A DNA stretch of 33,872 nt. Source: Desulfobulbus propionicus. Its GTDB lineage: Bacteria > Desulfobacterota > Desulfobulbia > Desulfobulbales > Desulfobulbaceae. This document shows, one piece after another, positions 1 to 7,743 of the stretch (positions are counted from its first letter, which is position 1; each line of letters opens with the position of its first letter). The translations under genes were made by a program, and so were the position numbers. The stretch is taken from contig PDQK01000016.1 of the NCBI GenBank assembly GCA_002746685.1, forward strand, positions 1-33,872, read 5' to 3'. Under the pieces are notes generated by a model. It had not been told where the DNA came from and did no database searches. It saw nothing but the letters and a program-made list of their open reading frames with translations.

Positions 1-81
1 CTTTGTCTTTGTATCTTACGTCATGAAGGTATTGTGCGAAATTTTGATACGATGATGCACTCACTGATGGGAGAGAAGCAT

Positions 82-423
82 ATGTCTGTTGTTGAGCATG
101 GAATAGTGGTTAGTGGCGACATCTTTGGCGAAGTTGACCTGAGAGTGAAAGGAGTCGTGAAAGGCTCGATTTTTCTCCAAAATGCCAATATTTACATCGA
201 TGAGACCGGCTATATCGAAGGAGAGATTCGAGCTGATAAGATCCTTGTTGCAGGAGAAATTTTGGGGAATATCACGGCAGAAACATCATTGCAGTTAGCT
301 CCGACCGCGAAGGTTCGAGGGAATATTCGTACGTCTAAACTTTCAATGTCTGAAGAGGCCTTTTTTTCTTGTACGTGGGTAAAATATGGCACCTGTACAA
401 CAGTTAGTACGCTACATCTGTGA
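82..423 (+). CDS. Bactofilin family cytoskeletal protein
   Basis: Bactofilins polymerise into filaments that scaffold cell-envelope enzymes. The protein (113 aa from this start) has the bactofilin beta-helix pattern: a leading VVSGDIFGEVDLRVKG block, then repeats of 'G.I.a..l.i...G.i.G.I' with alternating hydrophobic residues up to about residue 95. I chose the ATG at 82 because GGGAG (69-73) sits 8 bases upstream; the frame is open back to the window edge, and GTG 34 or ATG 67 are alternatives. The last ~25 residues are not bactofilin-like and overlap the next gene by 38 bases. A run of seven T (361-367) lies where the similarity fades; one T fewer would end the protein at a TAA just before the next gene, so a homopolymer frameshift or error is possible. 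The family call is firm, the exact C terminus is not. Confidence 0.8.
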   Translation: MSVVEHGIVVSGDIFGEVDLRVKGVVKGSIFLQNANIYIDETGYIEGEIRADKILVAGEILGNITAETSLQLAPTAKVRGNIRTSKLSMSEEAFFSCTWVKYGTCTTVSTLHL

Positions 424-967
424 CCAGGGGGCCAGTCAGGCCGCTTGGATTGGGGTTGACCAGTTGCAGGTGGATGAACGGTTTGCCCTGATGTGCAAGA
501 ACCCGGAATGCCCAAGTTATGGGTTATCTCCAGGCTGTCCGCCCCATGTGATGTCACCTGATGCCTTTAAAAAAATGCTCAAAGAATACCAGCATATCGT
601 TGTCTTCCGCATAGATATGGAGCAACATCAGTTGCACACCGGGCACAGAAAGGGAGTTGCACGACTCATCCACCATTTTGCCGCTCTTGTGGAGCAAAAG
701 GCGTTAGAGGTAGGGTATACCGCTGCTTTGGGGTTTGGCGCAGGGTCGTGCAAAGAGCTTTTTTGTGAGCAGGATGCCTCCTGTCAGGTTTTGGCAGGCG
801 GCTTGTGTAAACACCCTGATAGAGCGCGTAGCTCTGTTTCAGGAGTTGGAATAGATGTGCGGGCGTTGTGTGAGGTGATCGGGTGGCAGTTGAGCTGGCT
901 GGAGGAAAGCGGTGGGAACAAACCTGTTGATATGGCGTGTATGATGGGGTTAACTCTGGTTGGGTGA
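386..967 (+). CDS. DUF2284 predicted metal-binding protein
   Basis: This 193-aa cysteine-rich protein matches the DUF2284 pattern: a VDERF..MCKNPECPSYG segment followed by PGCPPHVMSP near residues 30-56, then a second group of Cys in the GAGSCKELFCEQDASCQ region (about 120-135) and LCKHP further on. These cysteines are likely metal or Fe-S ligands, but the biochemical role of the family is not established. There is no signal peptide or membrane segment, so it is probably cytoplasmic. The start ATG lies inside the end of the bactofilin frame with only a weak GTGGG ribosome site, which suggests translational coupling. Both flanking genes differ in function, so context does not explain it. Family call confident, function unknown. 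Confidence 0.8.
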   Translation: MAPVQQLVRYICDQGASQAAWIGVDQLQVDERFALMCKNPECPSYGLSPGCPPHVMSPDAFKKMLKEYQHIVVFRIDMEQHQLHTGHRKGVARLIHHFAALVEQKALEVGYTAALGFGAGSCKELFCEQDASCQVLAGGLCKHPDRARSSVSGVGIDVRALCEVIGWQLSWLEESGGNKPVDMACMMGLTLVG

Positions 968-1072
968 GAGTATCCATCGTGATTTCCTCTTCTCGAGGAA
1001 AAACAGGCAGAGTTGTTGCCTAGGTAATTCGATAGCGTGTCAATTCGTATACCAATGGCTGCAGGTAAGCAA

Positions 1073-1105
1073 AGACGACCAACCCGACTTTGAAGCTGGT
1101 CGTCT
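1073..1105 (-). terminator. Hairpin terminator after hypB
   Basis: A 9-base inverted repeat, AGACGACCA (1073-1081) and TGGTCGTCT (1097-1105), begins six bases beyond the hypB stop codon and on the minus strand is followed by TTTGCTT. It lies between the converging DUF2284 gene and the hyp cluster. The U tract is short, so termination could be weak or bidirectional. Confidence 0.55.
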
Positions 1106-1110
1106 GGTTT

Positions 1111-1827
1111 CTACCTATTTTTTTCAACCAACCCTTTCAGATGGTCAATCCACTGCTCAAAGCCGTCTCCGGTTGTGGCCGAGAGTTCCATCACCTTGAG
1201 TGCAGGTTGTAACTTGAGCGCTTCACCCTTTGCTTCCTCCATATCAAAATCAAAATGGGGGAGCAGGTCTGTCTTGGTGATCACAAAGAGGTCTGCACCG
1301 TTGAAGGTGGTCGGGTATTTCACCGGTTTATCAGAGCCTTCTGGAACGGAAAGCAGGATTGCCCGCTGGTGTTCGCCCAGATCAAAGGTGGCCGGGCAGA
1401 CCAGATTGCCGACATTTTCAATAAAAATGATGTCATAAGAACTGCCCTTTGCCAGATGTTCCAGCACGTGGAGTGCTCCGTGTACCATGGGCGCATCCAG
1501 ATGGCAGGCCCCGCCGGTGGTCAGCTGCACGGCCTCAACACCTTTGGCACGAATTCGATCTGCATCACGTTCGGTCTCAATATCACCTTCGATTACCCCG
1601 ATCTTTACGCTTTCTCCCAGCGCATCAATGGTTCGCTCCAGGAGAGTGGTTTTTCCGGAGCCAGGGCTTGAAATCAGGTTAATGGCCACAGCTCCCATCT
1701 TCTCGATGTGAGCACGATTGGAAATGGCCTGTTTTTGATTAGCCTCAAGCAGGCTCTGATTCACTTCGACCACCTTGGTATCGTGGTGGTGATGTTCGTG
1801 TAATTGACAGCCGCAGGTATCGCACAT
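1111..1827 (-). CDS. hypB: Hydrogenase nickel incorporation GTPase HypB
   Basis: HypB is the GTPase that, with HypA, inserts nickel into the large subunit of [NiFe]-hydrogenases. The 238-aa protein starts with a CxxCGC metal-binding motif (MCDTCGC) and a short histidine run (HEHHHH) that may store nickel. The P-loop SSPGSGKTTLLE follows at about residues 52-63, then the GDIETERD switch region, ENVGNLVCP, and the TKTDLLP base-specificity motif. Length is normal for the family. It is the last gene of the minus-strand hyp run, starting five bases after the hypA stop with GGAG upstream of its ATG. A hairpin terminator follows. No hydrogenase structural gene is nearby, so its client is encoded elsewhere. 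Confidence 0.97.
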   Translation of the reverse strand: MCDTCGCQLHEHHHHDTKVVEVNQSLLEANQKQAISNRAHIEKMGAVAINLISSPGSGKTTLLERTIDALGESVKIGVIEGDIETERDADRIRAKGVEAVQLTTGGACHLDAPMVHGALHVLEHLAKGSSYDIIFIENVGNLVCPATFDLGEHQRAILLSVPEGSDKPVKYPTTFNGADLFVITKTDLLPHFDFDMEEAKGEALKLQPALKVMELSATTGDGFEQWIDHLKGLVEKNR

Positions 1828-1832
1828 GGTGA

Positions 1833-2219
1833 TTACTCCATTTCTAGTTGTTTCAGGATAAGTTCAGTGCCCCCCTGGGGTGACAGTCGGCTGGAACCGC
1901 AGTTGTTGCAAACGGTGACCTTATGAGGAGCAACTCCAGGCATATGATCCTCAGCGTGCTGTTCACATCCAGGGGAGGTAAGGGTATGACAATCAAGACA
2001 ACGATATTTGGGATCAGGGGTTTCAAGCACCAGCTCAGCCTCGGCAGTAACTGGCTGATCATTTTTGAGCACATTGAACCCAAAACCAAAAGAATCGGTG
2101 ACAATGCCGGAAAAAGGACCAATGAGCACATCTACCCTGGTGATTTTGGTTGCTCCGTGTTCCCTGGCAAGCTCAAGGAGTTGATCCATCAGGTTCTGGG
2201 CAAGGGAGAGTTCGTGCAT
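1833..2219 (-). CDS. hypA: Hydrogenase maturation nickel chaperone HypA
   Basis: HypA is the small nickel and zinc protein that hands nickel to HypB and the hydrogenase precursor. The 128-aa protein begins MHELSLAQ, with the nickel-binding His2, and carries the two CxxC zinc motifs, CLDC at about residue 74 and CNNC at about 104. The spacer between them contains extra His and Cys residues (CEQHAEDH) and is longer than in the E. coli-type protein, giving a somewhat long HypA. It sits between hypE (32-base gap, weak ribosome site) and hypB (5-base gap), consistent with one transcript. Confidence 0.96.
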   Translation of the reverse strand: MHELSLAQNLMDQLLELAREHGATKITRVDVLIGPFSGIVTDSFGFGFNVLKNDQPVTAEAELVLETPDPKYRCLDCHTLTSPGCEQHAEDHMPGVAPHKVTVCNNCGSSRLSPQGGTELILKQLEME

Positions 2220-2251
2220 TGCAAATATCGATGTTCAGTTACAAAGGTTGG

Positions 2252-3271
2252 TTAACAGATGCGCGGCAGCGGTTCGCCGGTCAACGGCTCAAGCAGGCGG
2301 GTGCCGCCGATGGTGGTGGTCAGGCTTACCCGGCCAGCAGCAAATGGACCAGCAACCTTGCCGATTATTGCAGCATCCTTGCCCTCTGGGAGTTGCTGCA
2401 TAATCAAGAGGCATTCCTCAGCTCGGTTCTGCTCGCAAATCACCAGACACTTGCCCTCGTTTGCCAGATAGAGCGGATCAAGCCCGATAAGCTCACAGGC
2501 CGTACCAACCGATGGGCGGATGGGCAGCCAGTCTTCTTCCAGCGTGATTTCGACCTTAGATGCGGAGGCAATTTCGCATAAGGTCGTTGCCACACCACCC
2601 CTGGTTGGATCTCGCATCACATGGATGTCACACGGATTGTGCTTAAGCAGTGATGCGGTGAGCTGGTGAAGCGCCTGGGTATCACTTTTGATATCGCCGC
2701 TGATATCAATCCCTGCCTGTTGGCTCATGATGGTGATACCGTGATCTCCTATGGAACCGGAAATCAGGATCGCGTCACCTGGTTGAGCAAGGCTTCCCGA
2801 GATGGTGTGCCGGCGGGAGACCACACCAAGCCCGGTGGTATTGATAAAAATGCCATCTGCCTTCCCCCTGGGGACCACCTTGGTGTCGCCAGTGACAATG
2901 GACACCTGGGCCTGCTCTGTTGCCTTGGCAATGGATTGGATAATGCGTTCCAGCTGCTCCAGCGCAAACCCCTCTTCAATGATGAGTCCCAGGCTCAGGG
3001 CAATGGGTTTGGCACCTCGCATGGCAAGGTCGTTAATGGTACCATGAACAGCCAACTCGCCAATATTACCGCCTGGAAAAAAGAGCGGTGTGACCACGTA
3101 ACTGTCGGTGGTCATGGCGATTCTGCCCTCATATTCATCGAGCACCGCGCAATCCTCCAACTCATGGAGGGCCGGGCTGGTTAAATATTTGAGGAACAGG
3201 TCGCTGATCAGGTTTTGGCTGGCCAGGCCACCACTGCCATGATCCAGAGTGACCGTTGTATTTGTTTGCAT
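2252..3271 (-). CDS. hypE: Carbamoyl dehydratase HypE
   Basis: HypE takes the carbamoyl group made by HypF onto its C-terminal cysteine and dehydrates it with ATP to the thiocyanate that becomes the CN ligand of the [NiFe] site. The 339-aa protein starts MQTNTTVTLDHGSGG, the usual HypE beginning, and ends in the canonical PRIC whose terminal Cys is the thiocarbamate carrier. AIR-synthase-like motifs such as TTDSYVV..FFPGGNIG and MRDPTRGGVATTL are present. The frame is open upstream as far as 3385, but the extra residues would overlap hypD and are not family-like, so I start at the ATG at 3271, 16 bases after the hypD stop. Confidence 0.96.
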   Translation of the reverse strand: MQTNTTVTLDHGSGGLASQNLISDLFLKYLTSPALHELEDCAVLDEYEGRIAMTTDSYVVTPLFFPGGNIGELAVHGTINDLAMRGAKPIALSLGLIIEEGFALEQLERIIQSIAKATEQAQVSIVTGDTKVVPRGKADGIFINTTGLGVVSRRHTISGSLAQPGDAILISGSIGDHGITIMSQQAGIDISGDIKSDTQALHQLTASLLKHNPCDIHVMRDPTRGGVATTLCEIASASKVEITLEEDWLPIRPSVGTACELIGLDPLYLANEGKCLVICEQNRAEECLLIMQQLPEGKDAAIIGKVAGPFAAGRVSLTTTIGGTRLLEPLTGEPLPRIC

Positions 3272-3287
3272 AGACTCTCGTACAAAG

Positions 3288-4376
3288 TTATTTTTTACCG
3301 CTGTAGCGATGGTAGGCAGCGCAGGTGCCTTCGCTGGAAACCATACAGGGCCCCACCGGATGCATGGGGGTGCAGCGGGTGCCATAGAGCGGACAATCTG
3401 GTGGTAAAACCAACCCTTTCAGGATTTCGCCACATTTGCACCCCTTAGGTTCCGCAACAGGTTTGGTGGTTATCGCAAAGGCCTGGATACCATCAAACTG
3501 CTGATACTGCTGCCTGAGCTGCAGACCGCTGCCAGGAAGGATCCCAAGCCCTCGCCATTCAGAATCCACCGGTTCAAACACCTGGTTAATGAGTTGCTTG
3601 GCCCGCTCATTGCCATGGTCGGTGACCGCTCTGGTGTAGCAGTTGTCCACTGTGGGGTTTTTTGCATTGAACTGGAGCACAATGCTCAGGATGCCAGCTA
3701 AAATATCAGATGGCTCAAAACCGGCAACCGCACAACTCAACCCATATTTCTCCACCAGGGGGTGATAGGCCGCTGCCCCGATAATGGCGCTGACATGACC
3801 TGGGCAGAGTAACCCGTCCACCTTAAGTTCAGGGTCAGACATGAGCAAGTCCAGCGGTCTGGGCATGGTTTTTCCTGCGCTGATGATAAAGAAATTGGTC
3901 AGGCCCAGCTTGTCGGCCTGAAGGATGGTGGCCGCAATGGTGGGCGCTGTGGTCTCAAACCCGATGGCTGGAAAGAGGACGTTTTTCTCTGGCTGTTTCA
4001 CCGCCATCTGGAGCGCATCCATGGGTGAGTAGACAATCTCCACCTGAGCACCCTTGCTCCGCATTTGGGCAAGCGAGTGGCTGCTTCCAGGAACCCTGAT
4101 CAGATCACCAAAGGTCGCCACAACCACGTCCGGTAACTCGGCGGCCTGAATAAAGGTATCGATATGGCTTGCAGGAGTAACACAGACCGGGCAGCCTGGA
4201 CCTGAGAGCAAGGTGATACCTTCTGGCAGCAGGGAGCGGATGCCATGCCTGAAAATCGACATGGTGTGGGTTCCGCACACCTCCATGATCCGTACCGGTT
4301 CTGAGATACTTGTATGCAGCTTTTCGATCAGCGGAGCGGTAACCGTCCGGCTTCTGAACTCGTCAGCACATTTCAT
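3288..4376 (-). CDS. hypD: Hydrogenase Fe(CN)2CO assembly scaffold HypD
   Basis: HypD is the Fe-S scaffold on which, with HypC, the Fe(CN)2CO group is built. The 362-aa protein has the conserved EVCGTHTMSIFRHGI and SGPGCPVCVT motifs (active-site cysteines near residues 35 and 65) and the C-terminal four-cysteine [4Fe-4S] region with CKCGEIL, CPLYGTRC and PVGPC. Length is typical. Its ATG overlaps the hypC stop by four bases (ATGA), so the two partner proteins are translationally coupled, as expected for a complex. Confidence 0.97.
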   Translation of the reverse strand: MKCADEFRSRTVTAPLIEKLHTSISEPVRIMEVCGTHTMSIFRHGIRSLLPEGITLLSGPGCPVCVTPASHIDTFIQAAELPDVVVATFGDLIRVPGSSHSLAQMRSKGAQVEIVYSPMDALQMAVKQPEKNVLFPAIGFETTAPTIAATILQADKLGLTNFFIISAGKTMPRPLDLLMSDPELKVDGLLCPGHVSAIIGAAAYHPLVEKYGLSCAVAGFEPSDILAGILSIVLQFNAKNPTVDNCYTRAVTDHGNERAKQLINQVFEPVDSEWRGLGILPGSGLQLRQQYQQFDGIQAFAITTKPVAEPKGCKCGEILKGLVLPPDCPLYGTRCTPMHPVGPCMVSSEGTCAAYHRYSGKK

Positions 4377-4651
4377 TCTGGTGGTCCGGGTAATCTGCCT
4401 TCCTGTTCCAGCCCTTCGGCCATCTGGCGCATCAACTCCAGGTTGGTTTTGGCTTCTTCTTCGGTCAGGGTATGGATGGCAAACCCTGCATGGATAATGA
4501 CATAATCACCAACCACCGGCAGACGATCAGCCAGCTCAAGCCGAATCTCTTTTTTGATCCCATCGGTATCCACCAGAGCAACCAGCGGATCCAGGAAGTC
4601 ATCTTCCTTGCCTTTTAATTCCACCACTTGCATGGGAATAGCTACGCACAT
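4373..4651 (-). CDS. hypC: Hydrogenase maturation chaperone HypC
   Basis: HypC carries the Fe(CN)2CO intermediate from HypD to the hydrogenase large subunit. The protein begins MCVAIPMQV with the essential Cys2, and has the family VGDYVIIHAGFAIHTL segment around residues 46-61 with the conserved His. At 92 aa it is of normal length. It is followed by hypD with an ATGA overlap. The 104-base gap from hypF upstream contains a hairpin. Confidence 0.96.
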   Translation of the reverse strand: MCVAIPMQVVELKGKEDDFLDPLVALVDTDGIKKEIRLELADRLPVVGDYVIIHAGFAIHTLTEEEAKTNLELMRQMAEGLEQEGRLPGPPE

Positions 4652-4692
4652 ATGGTTCTGTAATCCTTATTTTGCGGTAACTTCTCACGAAC

Positions 4693-4721
4693 ACTTCAGA
4701 GGTAAAGGATAACCCTGAAGT
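4693..4721 (-). other. Inverted repeat between hypF and hypC
   Basis: ACTTCAG (4693-4699) and CTGAAGT (4715-4721) form a 7-base stem with a 15-base loop in the hypF-hypC gap. There is no U tract, so this is more likely an mRNA processing or stability hairpin than a terminator. Confidence 0.3.
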
Positions 4722-4755
4722 ACAGAGCTGTGAGTACATACCTTTTGTTCAATAA

Positions 4756-7053
4756 TTATGTTGCGCCTACTATGTAGGCCTGTCCTAAAGCGATGCCACC
4801 ATCATTGACCGGGATGACTTGGCCACTATACACTTCAAATGTTTCTTTTCTCAGACACGCTGTCAGCAGTTCAAAAAGGACCCTGTTCTGTATGCAACCA
4901 CCTGAGAGTGTCACCGTATTAAGGCCTGTTTCCTGCCGCAAACGCTTCAGCACAAACACCAGGCTGTTGACCAGCCACAGGTGAAAGCGATACGCAATGG
5001 TCGGGGTTGCCACCTCAGCGTTGATATCTGCCATGACCTGCTTGATCAACGGTGCTGTGGAGAGAATAAGGTGCTCAGCATCTGCAACCACTTCAACTTG
5101 GTAGCCTTCCAGAGCTTCCCTATGCTCACACAACGCAGCCTGATACTCCAGTTCCATGGCAGCCTGCCCCTCATAATGAGAAAAGAGACAGGTGCCAGTC
5201 AATGCAGCAAGGCCATCAAAAAGCCGGCCACAACTTGACGTCAGCGGGCTGTTGAACCCTTTTTCCAGGAGCTGCCCAATGACCTTTCGTTTTTCTGCTG
5301 CGATGGTTGTAAACCAGCTTGGTAGCTGCTCTTCAGCAATCCCTTGGGCAGCAAAATGCTTGTGCAACAAAGAAAAACCTGTGCGCCAGGGCTCTGCCAC
5401 TGCCTGATCACCTCCAGGAAGCTGAAGATGCTCCAGATGGGCTTTACGCTGGTAGCTCTTCCTGTCAGCCACATAGATCTCTCCACCGAAAATGGTACTA
5501 TCGTCACCATAACCGGTACCGTCAAGGATAATACTTAACACCGGATCCGTTATCCTGTGTTCAGCCAGTACTGCTGCGGTATGGGCGTGATGATGCTGGA
5601 CGGCTACCTTTGCTGCATCAAGACCGGTTGCATAGCGGGTGGAGAAATAGTCTGGGTGACGGTCATGGGCCACAAGGGAAGGGGTGCATTCCAGTACGGT
5701 TTTCAGGTGATCGATGGACTCCCTGTAAAAATCATAGCATGCAGCCTGTGAGAGTTCACCAATGTGCTGGCCTAGGTAGGCTTCGTTATTACGGACGATG
5801 CAAAAGGTGTTTTTCATTTCAGCGCCACAGGCCAGGATGTCTTTGGTGGGCTCAAGCGGGATGGGAACCGGCGAATAACCACGTCCCCGTCTAAGCAGGC
5901 GCGTTGCGCCATCCATGACTCTGGTTACAGAATCATCCACCCTGGTAACAATGTCGCGGTTATGGAGGAGGAACAGGTCGGCAAGATGGCTGAGTCGTTT
6001 CAGAGCATCCTCATTATTGGTGCAGATGGGCTCACCTGCGGTGTTACCACTGGTCATGACCAGTACATCAGGACATTCCGGTTGCTCTAAAAGCAGGGCA
6101 TGGAGCGGAGTATAGGGGAGCATGACACCTAGAACACCCAGGTTTGCTGCAAGGTTAGCGGCAAGGTCACTGGGGTCTTTTTTCGTGAGCAGCACGATGG
6201 GGTGCTGGGGTGAGCACAGGAGTTGTGCTTCCTGAGCTGAGATATGGCAATATTTTTTAGCGGTCTCAATATCCCTGGCCATAACAGCCAGCGGTTTGGC
6301 TGGGCGTTTCTTGCGTTTTCTTAACAGAGCTACACTGGCTTTACTGAAACCATCCACAGCCAGGTGGAAGCCACCCAACCCTTTAATCGCAACCACCTTG
6401 CCAGAGTGCAATGCCTTTGCAGCGGCATGGATACAGTTTTCAGTGGCTATTAGCTCGCCCTGATTATCATGCCAGCTCAGACTGGGGCCACAGACCGGGC
6501 AGGCATTGGGTTGGGCATGAAATCGCCGATCCAGTGGATTGTCATATTCGCGCTGGCAACGCCTGCACATGGGAAAGGTGCGCATGGACGTATTGGGGCG
6601 GTCGTAGGGTACGTGTTCAATGATGGAAAAACGAGGCCCGCAGTTGGTGCAGTTGGTGAACGGGTACTGGTAGCGTCGGTTGTTTTTGTCCCGAATCTCA
6701 GCTAGACACTCGTTGCAAACACAGAGATCAGGAGTGATTTGAACGGTTGCGCTATGCTGATGGCGGCTGGAAATGATGGTAAAGTCTGCAAAAGAGCGGA
6801 GTGGTTGCGACGCCACTGTAAGCGAGGCAATGGTGGCCACAGGAGGTGTATTGTTTTGCAAACGCTTTATAAACAACTCCAGCATCTCGCCGGGCGCTGT
6901 GGCTATAATACGTACGCCGTCATCAGAATTGGAAACCGTACCCGTAATACCCAGCTCCAGCGCTTCCCGGTACACAAACGGACGAAACCCAACTCCCTGG
7001 ACAATACCGTTGATCGCTATGGTGATGGTTTGGGTGTTTTTTTCAAGTTGCAT
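4756..7053 (-). CDS. hypF: Carbamoyltransferase HypF
   Basis: HypF activates carbamoyl phosphate and transfers the carbamoyl group to HypE, the first step of CN ligand synthesis. Domains in order: acylphosphatase (GIVQGVGFRPFVYREA, within the first ~90 residues), a double zinc-finger section with four CxxC pairs (CNEC, CTNC, CRRC, CPVC) at about 110-190, a YrdC-like domain (AIKGLGGFHLAVD, LRKRKKRPAKPLAVM), and a C-terminal Kae1-like domain with HHHAHTAAVLAEH and DGTGYG. About 765 aa, normal for the family. I start at the ATG at 7053 (MQLEKNTQ); GTG at 7068 is in frame and neither has a good ribosome site. It follows the 85-aa zinc protein closely, so the hyp genes appear to continue the Hdr-type operon. 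Confidence 0.95.
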   Translation of the reverse strand: MQLEKNTQTITIAINGIVQGVGFRPFVYREALELGITGTVSNSDDGVRIIATAPGEMLELFIKRLQNNTPPVATIASLTVASQPLRSFADFTIISSRHQHSATVQITPDLCVCNECLAEIRDKNNRRYQYPFTNCTNCGPRFSIIEHVPYDRPNTSMRTFPMCRRCQREYDNPLDRRFHAQPNACPVCGPSLSWHDNQGELIATENCIHAAAKALHSGKVVAIKGLGGFHLAVDGFSKASVALLRKRKKRPAKPLAVMARDIETAKKYCHISAQEAQLLCSPQHPIVLLTKKDPSDLAANLAANLGVLGVMLPYTPLHALLLEQPECPDVLVMTSGNTAGEPICTNNEDALKRLSHLADLFLLHNRDIVTRVDDSVTRVMDGATRLLRRGRGYSPVPIPLEPTKDILACGAEMKNTFCIVRNNEAYLGQHIGELSQAACYDFYRESIDHLKTVLECTPSLVAHDRHPDYFSTRYATGLDAAKVAVQHHHAHTAAVLAEHRITDPVLSIILDGTGYGDDSTIFGGEIYVADRKSYQRKAHLEHLQLPGGDQAVAEPWRTGFSLLHKHFAAQGIAEEQLPSWFTTIAAEKRKVIGQLLEKGFNSPLTSSCGRLFDGLAALTGTCLFSHYEGQAAMELEYQAALCEHREALEGYQVEVVADAEHLILSTAPLIKQVMADINAEVATPTIAYRFHLWLVNSLVFVLKRLRQETGLNTVTLSGGCIQNRVLFELLTACLRKETFEVYSGQVIPVNDGGIALGQAYIVGAT

Positions 7054-7078
7054 GGGCCAGGCAAACACCTGTATAGGG

Positions 7079-7336
7079 TTACTTCAGCGCTTCAGCCTCT
7101 TTGCGTATTGCAAGATACCTGGGCGAGTCCACAACACGCTGTTTTTCCAGCTCCTCAATTTCTTCCCGATCAAGATGGATAAGGCCACAGGCCGGGCAGG
7201 CCAGATCAATATTTTCAAGAGCAGCCCGTTTTTTTAACTCATCGGCAGTCATGTGCCCCACGTACCCACAGGCACAGCCAGGACATTCGGCCCGAATCGG
7301 CTTGGGTGGTTGTCTTTTTCGTTTCCGGTCAGCCAT
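7079..7336 (-). CDS. Small zinc-ribbon-like protein of unknown function
   Basis: I do not recognise this 85-aa protein. A basic start (MADRKRKRQPPK) precedes a CPGCAC motif (Cys18, 21, 23) and, 24 residues later, CPAC (Cys47, 50), a zinc-ribbon or rubredoxin-like knuckle pair. A charged, probably helical tail (REEIEELEKQR and following) ends the protein. AAAGGGA lies about 8 bases upstream of the ATG. It sits 5 bases after the MvhD-like gene and just before hypF, so it belongs to the same transcript and may serve either the Hdr complex or metal-centre maturation. No antisense frame competes convincingly. Confidence 0.7.
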   Translation of the reverse strand: MADRKRKRQPPKPIRAECPGCACGYVGHMTADELKKRAALENIDLACPACGLIHLDREEIEELEKQRVVDSPRYLAIRKEAEALK

Positions 7337-7341
7337 GTTTT

Positions 7342-7743
7342 CTATCCCTTTGTTGTGTTGCGCTCAGCTAGGCGGTCATGCATCTCATAAATGGCATCAA
7401 CCAGCTTGTTGGGTTCGGTTGCAGATAACCAGGCCACCTGGAGCCGCTCTTTTTCGTAACCCATGTCATCCATGACCTCCTGTATCATTTCAGAGCGGGT
7501 AAGCGCTTTCAGGTTACCGTCCTGGTAATGACAATCTCCCATGTTGCACCCGATAATCATCACCCCATCAGCCCCTTTTTCCAGTGCATGTAATACCATG
7601 TCTGGATGCACCATCCCCGAGCACATCACCCGGATAATCCGCACTGAGCAAGGATACTGGATACGCGATATCCCTGCCAGGTCTGCCGCAGCATAGGAGC
7701 ACCAGGTACAACAGAACGCTATGATCTTCACCTGTTTATCCAT
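7342..7743 (-). CDS. mvhD: MvhD-like hydrogenase iron-sulfur subunit
   Basis: MvhD-type proteins carry a [2Fe-2S] cluster and pass electrons between a donor such as a hydrogenase or formate dehydrogenase and HdrA. The 133-aa protein has the family cysteines: CCTWC (Cys11, 12, 15), Cys32, the VMCSG motif (Cys41) and IGCNMGDCHY (Cys66, 71). The ATG at 7743 overlaps the end of the HdrA-like gene by 8 bases, so translation is coupled. An earlier in-frame start at 7767 would lie deeper inside hdrA and is less likely. Its position directly after hdrA is the standard arrangement for a physical partner of HdrA. Confidence 0.92.
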   Translation of the reverse strand: MDKQVKIIAFCCTWCSYAAADLAGISRIQYPCSVRIIRVMCSGMVHPDMVLHALEKGADGVMIIGCNMGDCHYQDGNLKALTRSEMIQEVMDDMGYEKERLQVAWLSATEPNKLVDAIYEMHDRLAERNTTKG

